A stretch of DNA of 64,000 nt from Gossypium raimondii (lineage: Eukaryota; Streptophyta; Magnoliopsida; Malvales; Malvaceae): positions 53,277,924-53,341,923 of the forward strand of contig NC_068570.1 in assembly GCF_025698545.1 (NCBI RefSeq). The letters are read 5' to 3'. The number at the start of each line of letters is the position of its first letter. Position 1 is the stretch's first letter. Positions 22,029 through 34,689 of the stretch are shown piece after piece. The translations under genes and the position numbers were made by a program. A model generated the notes under the pieces. The model made no database searches. It saw nothing but the letters and a program-made list of their open reading frames with translations, and had not been told where the DNA came from.

Positions 22029-25000
22029 ATTTCACATTTTCTCATACTTCGTCATTTCTTTTCCATTTTTGGGGTGAATATGTAAGTAAAATTTGGACTA
22101 CAACGATGTTGTGGAGACATCTTTTTCTTAGCAGCATTAGTTTTCAAATGATACTGCAAATTTAGTTTATGAGTGTAAATTGTAACTTTGATGCCTAACC
22201 TTGGCATTAGCTTTACGAAGCAATCTAAAGCTCAAGGGCAGTTTCCAAACTCTTTGAAACTTCATATTGTTGCATGTATTTTTTTATGTTGTTGAAACCA
22301 GGGTATCAACTGTCGGCTGCTGTGACTAATCCTTTCGGTGCTATTGCTTTCCAAAGAGATAAACAGTTGATTACGAAATGTGCTTCATTCTCACGAGGGA
22401 GGAGACTATCACGTCACACCTTGTGGTATGGTTCCATGTACCTTATTGTTCTGTTTTGCCCCCCCCCCCCTTCTTTTTTTACTCATCCTCACTATCAACC
22501 TTTTTTTTTAGTTATGTTATTTGGACTCAGCTGGATACAGGTATGTTCCTAATAAGCATGTTCGATTTCATTTCATATATTTAGAGGATTGTATTTTCAT
22601 ACATGTTTAGATATAGCTTATTAGTTTGAAAAGCTTTTCCCCTAATTAAGTTCCGAAAGAAACTCAAGTCTCAAAATCTCGAGAAATGTTTGATGATCCT
22701 TTCCCATCTTCAAGCCAATAATGTGCGGGAGACATTCATTGTAGAATCAAACATAGAGCTTGTATCATTGTTCAAAATACTAGCAAATTTTATTTTATAG
22801 CAATATTTAATAAAAATATATTTTCTTGCAAGTCTAGTGTCAACAAAAGCAATGGTGGTTCTTTCACAACAAAGGCAATTAAAAAAAAAAAAACATTGAT
22901 GATGATGGCTTTAATCATTAATCAGATATGTAAGTGACGATGTTTCACATCAAAATTATGATGTGCATTACACGTATGAAATTAAATGATTTAGTAGAGA
23001 AAGATGATGACTTTGTGGAGGTAATGGAGGGTGACAATAGCCACTTTTAGTCTTCTGTTAATTAAGGTAGGTGGTGTTGCCATTTGGCTACTTATTACAA
23101 CAGTTAAATAGCGCAGGTCATTATCATGGCCAACCATATACAAGCTGTCTGGTTATTGTTGGTGTTTCATCATTGCTGCGGACGTTAATTGTTAGTGAAT
23201 ATAAACGATAAAAAGAAAAAACCCGCATTATAGTTATTATGGTGAGTGCTACGAGATATTCCATGCCATTGCGAGTAGGGATGACAATAGACCTCTAACT
23301 GTCTAACTTTATCCCATGCCCTTCGCCATTGATAAACCCTTGACCAACTTGGCTGACTATTGATCATTTACATAATTGATTCCTTCAAAAAAAATCGTAT
23401 TTTATCTCAAAATTTTGATTTTTTTTAATTTAATAAAATTTTATATATTTTTTAAAATTTTCATATTGATTTTTTTATAGTTCATATAATGTTCTTATAA
23501 ATTTTATTCCATATCATTTATATATTACAAAAATTTTGAATTTAATAAAATTTCATTTTTATATACTTATTGAATTTTTATATATGGTTAGATATTATTT
23601 ATATTTTTGGAAATTTGAATTTTTAAGGAACACTACATGGCGTGTTCTTATTGGTTGGGTGTCTCACTTTTTTAAAAATAATTAACTTTTGGACAAAAAC
23701 AATAACAAAATGATAATTTGGGTATCGATATAGGACCCAAAAATTAGGTATCAAATTGAGAAAACATATATAATTCAGGGCTAAATCATAACATAAGCCT
23801 TTTAAGAATAATTATTATAAAATCCTTTAAATTGTTTTAATTCAAAATGAGTCCAAAAAGCTCTAAGGGAAAAAAATATTTTTAATAGTATTATTCACTC
23901 ATAATTAAGGGCTCTCTTCATATTTAAATAATATCTTTCAATTTCTTTCTTATATTACATTTTTATTGTGTATATATAAAAATTTATATTAATTTATTTA
24001 TTTAAAATATTCTATATATTACAGACTTAGTCTTAACTCAGTTGATATTAGTATTATTGTAATAAAAAAATAAATAAATTTTAAGTGTATTAAAACACAT
24101 TTATCTTTTTATTTAAAAATGAAAAAGGGTTTATTGAATATTTACCAATGGGTTGGCGGAGGCAATGGGTGGTCGGCAAGATAGGCTGCTCAACATTTTA
24201 TCACCATAGTTATAAAGTGTATTTAAGTTTCTATTTCAGTAATTAGTCGGCTGAGTTGAGAAAATTGGTTGAGCTACTTAAAAAAGAGATAAGTGGCTAT
24301 GAATCATTAATGGTTGGAAAATGGTGCAACTTATCAAGTGGGAATAAAAGAGGATAAATGTATCATTAATAGTATGATTATCTATATGTGGAATCAACTA
24401 TTAACTAGATATAATTAATTATTGTCTATTTCAATACCACGTCCTTGTTTGTTCCAGTAGCACGTTATTTTTTTGTGTTTATCTCTTCTTCTTTTTTATT
24501 GTCATTTTTTTATGCATTAAAATGAAAGAGAATCTGACAATGCTAATCATCGAAAAGATAAGGAAGAATCGTGAAAAGTTAACATAGGAAATGAAGTGTC
24601 CAAATCGTCTTCCGAGAATCGTCATGTTGGTTGCTTTCTCACGGCAAGTGTAGTCCATTTCCAATCTATGAAAAATACACTAGCTATCATATGGCATCCT
24701 ATTTGGGGGTAACAATATCAAATATGGGTGAGAAGAGATTTATGTTTAAGTTTGATTATGAAGTTGACGCTGATTGGGTGATTGAAGATGATATCATCAT
24801 TTTTTTTATGAGCTTTTGAGTTAAAGTTGACGCTGATTGGGTGGTCGAAGGCATTGATGACTTATTTTAAAAATTCTTAAATGATCGAACTTTTTTAATC
24901 TTAATTTCTCAAATAGATGAGTCATACTATTTGTCGAGTCGAGATTTATGTTGGATCCAAAATTAATTAGATCATACAATTATAAAATATATTTATTTTT

Positions 25001-25423
25001 TTTGAGTTTTGACATATAAATTAAAAATCAATAAATAAATTTATACATTATAGATTATATTATTGATATATTGATAGGTTAACCTCACACATTTATTTTT
25101 ATTAATTATAAAAAATTAGTTTTAACATTTTTAGTTAGTACCATATTTAAAATAAAATGATATATATAAATTATATTTGTTTAATTAAAACTTGGATTTT
25201 ATTATTTTTAATTTATGCAATTATATTAAATAATTTTATATATTTATAATTTTATTAATTAATAATATATTATGTTATTTTTAAGTACAACTTTTAAAAG
25301 ATATGATCAAACTAAATAATTTCACATAAATATATTATCATATTTATTCTAATATTAATTTAGTAATATGATTATTGTTACTTTTAAATGTATAACAGAT
25401 AGATTTTAAATAATATAAAAAAG
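22029..25423. other. 3' flank of the PLAC8 gene and long gene-poor AT-rich DNA
   Basis: The first 500 bp include the 3' UTR, with a run of eleven or so C at about 22459 followed by T runs. From 22800 to 25423 I find no credible gene. Two near-identical phrases AAGTTGACGCTGATTGGGTG occur at about 24761 and 24821, a short duplication in a decayed frame. Confidence 0.4.
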
Positions 25424-25431
25424 CTTTAAAT

Positions 25432-25924
25432 AAAGGTGAGTAAAATCCGATTCGATTCAAAAATTCGATAAAATTTTAAATTTTGAATTAAATAGTTCGA
25501 GTTAATCGAGTTATTCGGATCAACTCAAATGAAAAATAAAAATTTTCGATTTAACTTGAATATGAATCACACAATTTGAGTTATCCAAAAATCCGAATAA
25601 GAAAAGACAAAACTATGTCGTTTTGATAAATGTTTACTTTTTCTAAAATTAAAAGTTAACACCATTAAGTTAAAAGATAAAACTACGTAATTTTGATAAA
25701 TGTTTACCCATTAAGTCAAACGACAAAACTATTATATTATTTATATAGTTAAACAATCTTGTACTTTGTCTATTGGTTAAATAATTGGTCCATGTAAACG
25801 CAATATTAAGTATAAATAATAAGATTGGTTAACTCAACTAAATTGAATTCAGTTGTTAAATAGGATTCACCAACTCGACTACCTCAAAATTTTTAATTCG
25901 AACCGATTGAATGTTGAATCCTAA
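25432..25924. mobile_element. 493-bp hAT-like MITE with exact 8-bp duplication
   Basis: Flanked by CTTTAAAT at 25424-25431 and 25925-25932. The left end starts AAAGGTGAGTAAAATCCGAT; the right end, reverse-complemented, starts TTAGGATTCAACATTCAATC. Interior is AT-rich with CGAGTTAATCGAGTTATTCG and repeated AAACTATGTCGTTTTGAT/AAACTACGTAATTTTGAT units. Non-coding. Similar ends occur at 7287 and about 62275. Confidence 0.75.
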
Positions 25925-25932
25925 CTTTAAAT

Positions 25933-26953
25933 GCAGATATAATTTTCAACCCATCAACTTATTGCAATTACCAATAGTGAAATCCACATGTACGCCAATT
26001 TCATAGTTTTCTGCCTAACTCTTACATGATGACGTGGTTAAAGATATTTACAGTGTTCACCAATTGGGTGTTCCAGAAAAACGTCACACAACTTGCAAAA
26101 TTAGGGTCGCTGTCATTTTAATTCCAGTGATAGGTAGGTAGGGAAGCAGTGCCTGCATTTTACGAGTTTGTCCAACCCTACTGTGATTGTAGCAAGGGTC
26201 ACACAATTGGGCAAGTTGTGCGAGGGGTTTCATCTTTGACCCAAAATACAAACAAATTTTTGTTTCGTTTATTTATGTTCATGAGTAAACTCATCTAAGA
26301 TTTTTAGAGAATCTCTTAATTGTTCCAAAGCAACTAAAAGAGATTCTTTATTCAGAGAAAATTTAGTTCAGATGTAAGATACTTATCCAGAAGTTTTCAC
26401 AACTCAATTATGTATGATGGAATTATCAAATATTTGACATTTTCGAACTTTGTCTGTAACTCACTATAGGCTTAGGAAACAAAAAAAAGACGTTTACGAA
26501 CGAGATATACAACAATAAGGAAACGGATTGAATAAAGGAACTTCTAAACATTTGGAGATCTCAAATGTGTCGATATGAATGGTGACTTATTATTTCGATG
26601 AATTATTTATCGTTTATTATTTTATTATTATTTATGTGCTTATTTTATTTATTTATTTATTTATTTATTTATAATACAATTATTAAACTTTATGTTTAAA
26701 CTATTTTTACATCTAATAAAAAGAAATAATGTTTATGGATAAATGGTTTAAAGTCGGTTGATATACCGAAGAGAAGAGGAAGGTTTGTCCCCAAAAGCAG
26801 GACTAGCAAGTATTATAATCTAGCAATGGCCCATTTTTATTCTCCATTTGCTGTTTATTGTAGTTTGTCTTCATCTTACCTAATGTTGATTCCTACACTT
26901 TACTTTCCAAATGTCACATTCACTTGGAATAGCCCATTCTAAATTAAGCATGC
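25933..26953. other. Gene-poor spacer with TTTA microsatellite
   Basis: No gene is seen. A (TTTA)n run lies at about 26642-26673. Confidence 0.45.
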
Positions 26954-27194
26954 TTCCTTCCTGGGTTTTTTACAAAAATAATATAAAAAATAAAAAATTA
27001 CCAAAATGTTATAACTTTTTTTTATTTACCAAAATATATATAGTTTTTTTATTTACCAAAATATATAAAAAACAAAAAAAAAACCTGAAAAAAAAATCTG
27101 ACCGATGTGACGGCACATTGGTCACTCTAATGGCATTGGCGGCACCAAAGCTGCCAAAACCATTGGCGGCACCAGTTGATAATAGGGGGGGTCG

Positions 27195-27415
27195 GTGGTG
27201 GGGGGGGCAGAAGGAGAGGGAAAGAAAGAAAGAAAGAAAGGAGAGGAAAGAAAGAAAAAGAAGGAAAGAAAAGGAAAGGAGAAGAGAAAAAAAAGAAAGA
27301 AAGAAGAAGAAAAGGAAATGAGAAGAAAAAAGAAAGAAAGAAGGAAAGAAAAGGAAAGGAGAAGAGAAAAAAAGAAGAAGAAGAGGGAAGGAAGGAAAAA
27401 AAAAGAAAAAAAAGG
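27195..27415 (+). repeat. Purine-rich (GAAA/GAAG) low-complexity tract
   Basis: Imperfect AAAG/GGAAAG repeats just inside the left terminal repeat of the MULE. All three plus frames are open only because the tract is stop-poor, giving Lys/Arg/Glu-rich strings with no coding meaning. A shorter pyrimidine-rich counterpart sits inside the right repeat near 33945-34020. Confidence 0.8.
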
Positions 27416-27539
27416 TAATTTTTTTATAAATTTAATTTTTTGTAATATTTGTGTGTTTAAAATTTATGTTATGTACATTATAGTTATTTTGTTATTTTAT
27501 TTAGCATATATATTTTACGATATTTTTAAAATAATAAAA

Positions 27540-28395
27540 TATGGATAAAAATACTGAACAAATGGCAAGTAAGAGTGTATTAGTAAATTTTTTAAAAATT
27601 CAGAAATAATTTATACAAATAATTGAAAAAATGTATTAAAATAATATAAAATAATAAAATACTGAAAATAATATAGTTTTATTGAAAGTAATAAAATCGG
27701 AAAATAATAATACGACCAAAGGGCAAGGGAAAGGGTTTATTTCGGGTTTTTTACCAAAATATTACAAAAAAAATAAAAAAATACCAAAATATTATAAACT
27801 TTTTTTTATTTACCAAAATAATAGAGGGAAAAAAAAGGGTGATGGAGGGAATAAAAGGCGGCACCAATATGTGGCTAATTACCTTTTAATCCCTCCTTAT
27901 TTATTATTTTCTTTTATTCCCCCTTAACACACTAAATTAATAAATTTCAAACATTATGCTTTGAAATAATGTAAAATTATAAAAGACTAAGTTTATGATT
28001 TTTTAAAGTAATAAAATGCGGAGAAAAAATACGAACAAATGGCGAAGTAAGAGTGTATTACTAACTTTTTAAAATTCGAAATAATTAATACAAAATAGTT
28101 CAAAGAAAATGTCTTGAAATAACTTAAAACAATAAAACACGAGAATAATATATTTTTATTTAAAGTAATAAAAGTCGAGAAAATAATACGAGCAAAGGGC
28201 AGGGGTAAGGGTTTGTTTTTTTACACCAAATTAATTTAAATAACACACTAGATTAATAAATTTCAAACATTATGCACTGAAATAATGTAAAATTATAAAA
28301 TTAGAAATTATGATATTTTTTAAAGGAATAAAATGCGGAGAAAAAAATACGAATAAATGGCCGAAGTAAGATTTTTTTACTAACTTTTTTTTCAA
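27540..28395 (+). repeat. Diverged direct repeats upstream of the PMD gene
   Basis: The landmark AAATGGC..AAGTAAGA recurs near 27562, 28037 and 28358. GGGCAAGGGAAAGGGTTT (near 27720) recurs as GGGCAGGGGTAAGGGTTT (near 28197), about 476 bp apart. The phrase TTCAAACATTATGC..TGAAATAATGTAAAATTATAAAA occurs at about 27947 and 28262. A piece like the terminal repeat (GGGTTTTTTACCAAAATATT and TTTATTTACCAAAATAATAG, then GGCGGCACC) lies inside at 27737-27865. The array occupies the promoter position of the PMD gene. Confidence 0.7.
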
Positions 28396-28415
28396 CTTGC
28401 AGGTATCGCATCGCA

Positions 28416-30422
28416 ATGGCTCGATTGATTCGAAGCGATATTAGACACATATCTGATGCGGCTAATAATGCGGTATGATTTATTATTTGTTAATCAGGAG
28501 TTCTATTTATTTAAAAAGGATATACGCAGTATATACAAATAAATTATGTTATCGTAATATTTTTCTGTAATTTAACACTATTAGGACTCGTTTCGAGTAT
28601 TAAGGGGCCGTGTGAGTGTTTTAAAGATAGCTCCGGATGCACGATTGATGCCATACCTGGAGCTAGCCGGATTTGGGTCAGTAGCATTGATCCGGTCCTC
28701 CGACTTGCGCTTTGATTTATTATCTGCATTAGTGGAGCGGTGGCATCCGGAGACCCATACTTTCCATTTTCCGTGCGGGGAGTGCACGGTGACCTTGGAG
28801 GATGTTGCAGTGCAGCTTGGGCTCCCAATTGACGGGAGTCCCGTAACGGGAGTATCTTCATTCACTGATCCGGCTACAGTTTGCTATCAACTCCTGGGAG
28901 AGTCGCCAGAGGACGGTTATAAATATTTTTCCGGCATAAAATTTACATGGCTAAAAGCCAAAATTAGATAATTATCAGCGACCGCCACTGAAGGTGAGTT
29001 GATGTGCGTTGCTCGAGCGTACATCATGCATATGATAGGGGCAGTACTCATGCCTGATGCAAACGGCGACAGTGTGCATTTGTCGTACTTGCCCCTGCTA
29101 GCTGATTTGTCCACTGCTAGGTCGTATAGTTGGGGTTCCGCCGTTCTAGCAACGCTGTACCAGGAGCTTTGTCCGGCGACAGAGCCATAAGTTAAAGACA
29201 TCGGCGGATGCCTCATACTGTTGCAGTCATGGGTGCTTTATCGGATGCCATTTTTGGCACGCGTTAGTTACCAACCCTATCTGTATCTACTGCCACTCAG
29301 GTGATAAAATATAAATTATCATTATTTGTAGTCATAATATATTGAGTAATGTTACCAACCCTAAACCCTATACTATTTTTTGTAGGTGGACGACCCGTCT
29401 AGGCATCGGGAAGTCGTGTGATGTCCCGATATACCGACTGAGGATTGAACAGCATGCCCGAGAAGGGGTAAGCTGCTATTCTAATATTCATAACATCTAT
29501 TTTATTTCTATATCTTACTCACATGTTATCGGTCTAACTCGTTACAATGTTATTACTCATGCAGTTTATATGGATGCCATACCGGAGGCATGGAATTACA
29601 AATGTTGTACCCTCGTCCGCACTCGTTGATTCCCACATATGGTGTACTAACACACCAATTATAAATTTCAACGTCGTCGAGTGGTATCACGGCGATCGGG
29701 TGCTTCGGCAGTTTGGCTGCATCCAACCTATCCCGGATCCGCTGTGCCAGTTGGGGGATGATCACGGCTTGACAAAGAGAGGAAGAGTTCAATTGGACTG
29801 GGGAATTAAGCACCGCAAATTTGTCGCACTGTGGAACGATCGATTATGTCGAATTCCTCAAATGGTTATGGCTACCGACCTACAACCATCATTGGAGTAT
29901 ACACAATGGTACCATAGTTGCGGGAAGCCGCATTTACTTGGAGCGCAATCGACTGTAATCCCCTCGTACGTTTAGCAAGTTGGGGGATCAAACGCAGCGA
30001 GCCCGATGGATCTGGATCCGATGGCATATTATTCTCCGCAACTAGCAGAGCCAGAGCAAGACCCCCAGCCAGATCCCGGACAATCACAGTCAAATGTGGA
30101 TTCACATGGATATCGTCCAGATTTGGTGGGCGGTGAATATTATTCGAGCTTCGCAGAGGGCGAATATGCCTACGAGTTTAAACTGTTTGGATCCCCCCGG
30201 CCGCAGTATGGCATGGCCGGCCCGTCCGACATGTATCCGCAGCATTATGGGACTCATGATGGTTCAAGTTCGTCGCCGGGGAACGAGCCATATGACCTTT
30301 CCTCTATATTTTCCATGCCCCCACCTGCGGACGATGAGGATGTTGGTCGTCGCCCAGGCCGTGAGTGTCGACCTCCGCGTAGGTATACCCCCCGGACAAC
30401 ACCATCGAACCATCAATTGTAG
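28416..30422 (+). pseudogene. Plant mobile domain (PMD) gene of the MULE, disabled
   Basis: Exon 1 is 28416-28472 (MARLIRSDIRHISDAANNA); exon 2 starts at 28585 (DSFRVLRGRVSVLKIAPDAR). The PMD core follows: LVERWHPETHTFHFPCGECT, VTLEDVAVQLGLPIDGSPVT and SVHLSYLPLLADLSTARSYS. Further blocks come after small introns: VEWYHGDRVLRQFG near 29680, then a Pro/Gly/Asp-rich tail ending PPRRYTPRTTPSNHQL at 30422. In-frame stops break it: TAA in KAKIR* near 28971, TAA in CPATEP* near 29190 and TAG in PSYV* near 29975. PMD proteins of the MAIN/MAIL1 type act in gene and transposon silencing in plants; related domains are carried by MULEs and other transposons. This copy cannot make a full protein. Confidence 0.85.
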
Positions 30423-30761
30423 GGGTTTAATGCACTTTTTGTATAAATTTAATATTTGTATTTTAGTTATTGCTTACTTTTGAATTTTATGTATAAATGT
30501 CCATTATTTTATTTTTTTCATTATATTAAAGCTCAATCGAATTATGAATGCCTCTATTTTTGATATAATCTTAATAATGCCACAACGCTCACATGGTATT
30601 TTATAACTTAATCTGGAAACAATTTGGATACAATTTATAACTTAATCTGGATACAATTTGGATACAATTACCTTTTATAACAATATACATAAAAATTTTA
30701 CAAAATTAGCTCAATTTCGACCCGATCCCGACGACTATCCAACATGAAAGTTTCGGTTAGG

Positions 30762-33191
30762 TCATTTATTCCGACTATAACCACTTAACCTGCATATTCC
30801 ACAACGCTTTCTGTCAGATTTCTCCCTAATGTCCATCTCATTACGGATTCTGCTTGACTGCGGACGACCCCTTGGATTCCTCCGTAGCCCTCTGTCTGGG
30901 AGAAGCTCGAAAGTGATCGGCGACACCTCCCACGTAGATAGGTCCGGCAGGACGGGGAACTCATTCTCCCAGACACGCAATGTGTGCTCCAGCGTGTACA
31001 CATCATCGACATATTGTTCAGCATCAAGGTTGACTTTAGCACACGCTGACACGACATGCGCACAGGGATAATGAAGTGTTTCGAACTTCTTGCACTCGCA
31101 CCGTCTGTTCCAAAGATCAACTCCGTAGGACCTAGGTCGACGACCGATGTTCTCAGTAACTCGAAACATTTTCAGTCGTCGTAAATATATTTCCACGTTC
31201 ATTGACCTCGCCAACCGATGGTTTACGACCATTTCATCCCTCACATGTTCGACAAACACATGTCCCGCCTGAATCTGGTCGACTTGTTGCTGACCCATTC
31301 TTGGCATCAAAGTAGCCAGCTTATAGAAAGTAACAGAAAATACCGATGCAATTGGAAGATGACGTGTTTTCAACAAGACAACGTTGATCCTCTCGACTAA
31401 GTTTGTGGTCATGTGGCCATAACGAAAGACCTCGTCAAAACTTTGAGCCCACTGCCACGGCTCCATTGTGCGCAACCATTGTCGGAAAGATGTGTTTGTT
31501 TGCCCCTCCATGTCACTCTCAAGTCGGATCATTCTTTGCTGGAAAATATGTGGCTCTAACTCGTACGCTGCATACGTATTAACGAAAAATAAGTTCTAGT
31601 AAGTCGATAACATCAAACATTACAACTTATATTGAAAAGATAAGGTTATCATTTACCCATTGCCACGACTTGTCTCTTCCAGTCTGCATTCTTATAATCT
31701 TTATGGAAGTTAGACGTAATGTGATAAATGCAGTAAACGGATCTCCACGGCACATCGGAACGCCTAATAGCTGCAATTAAACCCTTCCCTCTATCGGAGA
31801 TGATGCAAATGTTATCGTTCCTAATAACATACCTCCGCAGATTTGTGAGGAAGAATTCCCAAGACTCCATGTTCTCTTTATCTACGATAGCAAATGCTAT
31901 CGGGAGCACCTTTCTGTTACCGTCTTGAGCAACTGTAAGAAGCAGTATCTGTGTATATTTCCCATACAGCCAGATCTCATTCACCTACACAAGTGGTTTG
32001 CAGTGGGGAAATGCCCGCACACATGGATCGAACGTCCAGAACATCTGATGGAAAATCCTTTTTACCGGCTGTAACTGGTCATCCGGGCCGTAATATGGAC
32101 TTGTCTGCAACTCAATCACAGTTCCCGGTACGTACTCCCGCATAGCAGCTATCCAACCTTGAAGCTCGTTATACGACGAATCGTAATCCCCATACAGTTG
32201 CTCCATCGCCATCTGTTTAGCTATCCATGCCTTTCGATATGAGACTCGATACTGGAATCGTGCTTGCATTTCTGCAATGAGTACCGAAACTTTAATGGTC
32301 GGCATGTCCTTCACCATTGGCATGATACACGTACAAATAGTTTTCGAATCAAGTTTTCCATGATCTTCTGTCATACGTGTTGATGTGCATGTATGAGGAC
32401 CAACAAATTTTCGTATCTCCCACATCTGAGAACTTCTAATGAATGCAGCTCGTACCCGCCAATTGCAGCCTTCCGTTGCCTTCCAACACTCCCTAACATA
32501 TATTGTCGGAGTAGACACGAAGACTTTATAATCCACCGATATCTTCATGTTGTACCGTTTAATGGCATATACGCACTCTTCTTTACAGCTGAATCTCTGG
32601 CCTATTAATAACTCATCATCATCGGATGTTACGGCCACCCGTGAGAATGAACTATTTCGTGGTACTCCGAAACTCACTACATCTACTGCGTCGGGGTCTA
32701 TGAGCGACATGTGTGGCCCAGATTATTGTATATCTGTCTACGCATCGCTCCCCGACCGAAGAAGCGTTAATACCTTCATCGTTGTTGACATCTTCATCGT
32801 CAATATCATCAGGTACATCGTCCACATCGGGATTACCGTCACTATCGACCTCTTCATCCCAATGATCGCCAGCACCAACCATGTCAACATCGGGTGTAAT
32901 ATTCAGGTCGATACCGATCCCACCCATAGTTGATTCACTATCAACGTATGATATTGGAGCCACCATCCACGGTTCTTCAGCCCCGTCGTCTTCATCAGAT
33001 GCATTAACATCTTCATTTTGCTCTATACCGACGAACTCAGCAAATAAGTGAATCGGTGCATTCTTCTCACTCTCATTCCCACAGTAGAGATCGACCATTG
33101 TCTTCACGTCTTCGTCGTCTACAAGTTCCATTTCGACGAATTTGACCGGATTTGTCGAAACTGGAAACTTGTAGAAAATTTTTGATATCAT
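30762..33191 (-). pseudogene. MuDR-type MULE transposase, disabled
   Basis: Minus strand. An acidic N-terminal part (33191 to about 32720; stretches such as DVDDVPDDIDDEDVNNDEG) is followed by a 1-base frameshift near 32720, next to SGPHMSLIDPDAV. The MuDR DNA-binding domain follows (LLIGQRFSCKEECVYAIKRY; VRECWKATEGCNWRVRAAFI), then the MULE DDE transposase domain. A stop (TAG, 31985-31987) precedes VNEIWLYGKYTQ, where relatives read VDGTWLYGKYT, so the first catalytic Asp is Asn. The second (ISDRGKGLIAAI) and the Glu (TTNLVERINVVL) remain. An intron lies between MG|GTAAAT (about 31661) and TATGCAG (about 31570). The C-terminal SWIM zinc finger is CECKKFETLHYPCAHVV; the normal CxxCxxxGHxxxxC tail is cut at GICRLSGYSRNK*. 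Three lesions plus a lost catalytic residue mean no activity. Confidence 0.9.
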
Positions 33192-33723
33192 TCTCCCACA
33201 CGCCTATGAATTTTTGCATTAATCCTTGCCTTCATTTCATCGAACGATACATTTCTATTAAATCTCATTGCTATTTGTTGCCGACATTCAAATACACATC
33301 CAACACTTGTTGTCAAGATGACTCCATCGAAATAAACGCATACAAGAAACTTAGCTCCATCTTTAATATTTAATCTATAAAAAAAATTAAAATCTCATAA
33401 AAATTCTCAAACGGTAACTAAATTACTTAAAAAAAATTAATGTTTCAATATGCAATTTTGTACATGAAAACCGTTTAACCACTAATCCTTATAACTAACA
33501 CACTAATAATATTAATAATTTTATACTCAAAATAATACACACTAAAATTATTAATTTTACTAAAAATAATAACTAACTAACTAACTATAATAATAATACT
33601 AGTTTTTTACTAACTAATTTATTTTGGTAAATAAAAATAATAAGTAACCATAATAATAATACTAGTTTTTGCTAACAATAATATTACTAAGTTACATCTT
33701 AATACATTAATAACATCTTAATA

Positions 33724-33755
33724 CTAACAACAACAACAACAACAACAACAATAAC

Positions 33756-33829
<74 letters not shown>
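33724..33829. repeat. (AAC)n(AAT)n microsatellite inside the MULE
   Basis: About nine AAC units followed by over twenty AAT units, in AT-rich DNA upstream of the transposase gene. Confidence 0.9.
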
Positions 33830-33830
<1 letters not shown>

Positions 33831-34689
33831 AACTAATACTATTATTTTGAGTTTTATTAATCTTAATAACTAAACTAAAACAAAAAAATATTACAAAATA
33901 TACAAAATAATAACAACAATATAATCAATTATTTTTAAAAAAAGACCTTCTTTTTCTCTCTTTTTCTCTTCTTTTCCGCAGCAACTCTTCTTCTTTTTTT
34001 CTTTTGATTTTTCTCCCTTCAGCTGGACAGATCTCGGTTTTATAATACGAATAGTCCGCCAATCAGTATGGCACCATTGGTGCTGCCAATGGCATTGGCA
34101 CCATTGGTGCCACCAATGGTTTTGGCACCTTTGGTGCCGCCAATGCCATTGGCGTGACCAAGGTGCCGTCACATCGGTCAGATTTTTTTTCAGTTTTTTT
34201 TATATATTTTGGTAAATAAAAAAATTATATATATTTTGGTAAATAAAAAAACGTTATAACATTTTGGTAATTTTTTATTTTTTTATTATTTTGTAAAAAC
34301 CCTTCCTTCCAATTTAAGAGGAAAACTGAAAATTTTAAGTATTTTTTTATAAAAATGTTAAAATACTAGTTTTAAATAAATTATTTTATAAAAATTAATT
34401 GATCTTTTTATTATAATCAATTTTTCTCATTTACTTTCTTTTGATTTAATCCTTTAAAATTACATTTTACTATCATAAAATTACAATTTAATTTCAACCC
34501 GTAAAAAGTTATCTAGCTTCGCTCATGCTTTCTTTGTCTTTATTAATTTTAACTATCCAAATAAAACATACTTATATAATTTATTTTATTTCTTTATTTT
34601 TATATTTTTCTATAATCACTCACCCAAAATTAATGTATATATATATTTTTTGGATGTTTCTTAAATCTTTTATACTTTTATTTCTTTTT

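Larger units (their letters stand above)
26963..34302. mobile_element. Mutator-like element with transposase and plant mobile domain genes
   Basis: A 7340-bp element with 9-bp flanking duplications TTCCTTCCT (26954-26962) and TTCCTTCCA (34303-34311), 8 of 9 alike. Terminal inverted repeats are about 210 bp: left 26963-27175, right about 34090-34302. They start GGGTTTTTTACAAAA and GGGTTTTTACAAAA and share TTACCAAAATGTTATAAC, ATCTGACCGATGTGACGGCAC and TGGCATTGGCGGCACC. Inside, a PMD gene runs rightward (28416-30422) and a MuDR-type transposase gene runs leftward (about 33191-30762), so the two converge tail to tail. Both are damaged. The left subterminal region is a purine-rich microsatellite plus direct repeats; the right one has an (AAC)n(AAT)n run. 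This was a formerly autonomous MULE that carries a host-like domain. Confidence 0.9.

Noticed and set aside
22455..22475. Run of C bases after the PLAC8 gene
   Set aside because: Simple homopolymer in the 3' flank; length may also be a sequencing artefact.
23185..23367. 60-codon minus frame
   Set aside because: No domain, no codon-use or splice support; expected by chance.
24700..24820. Short frame FMFKFDYEVDADWVIEDD resembling the DUF4283 domain of retroelements
   Set aside because: Too short and no flanking domain; similarity may be chance.
27176..27548. Overlapping Lys/Arg/Glu-rich open frames
   Set aside because: Low-complexity translation of a GAAA/GAAG microsatellite; open in several frames at once.
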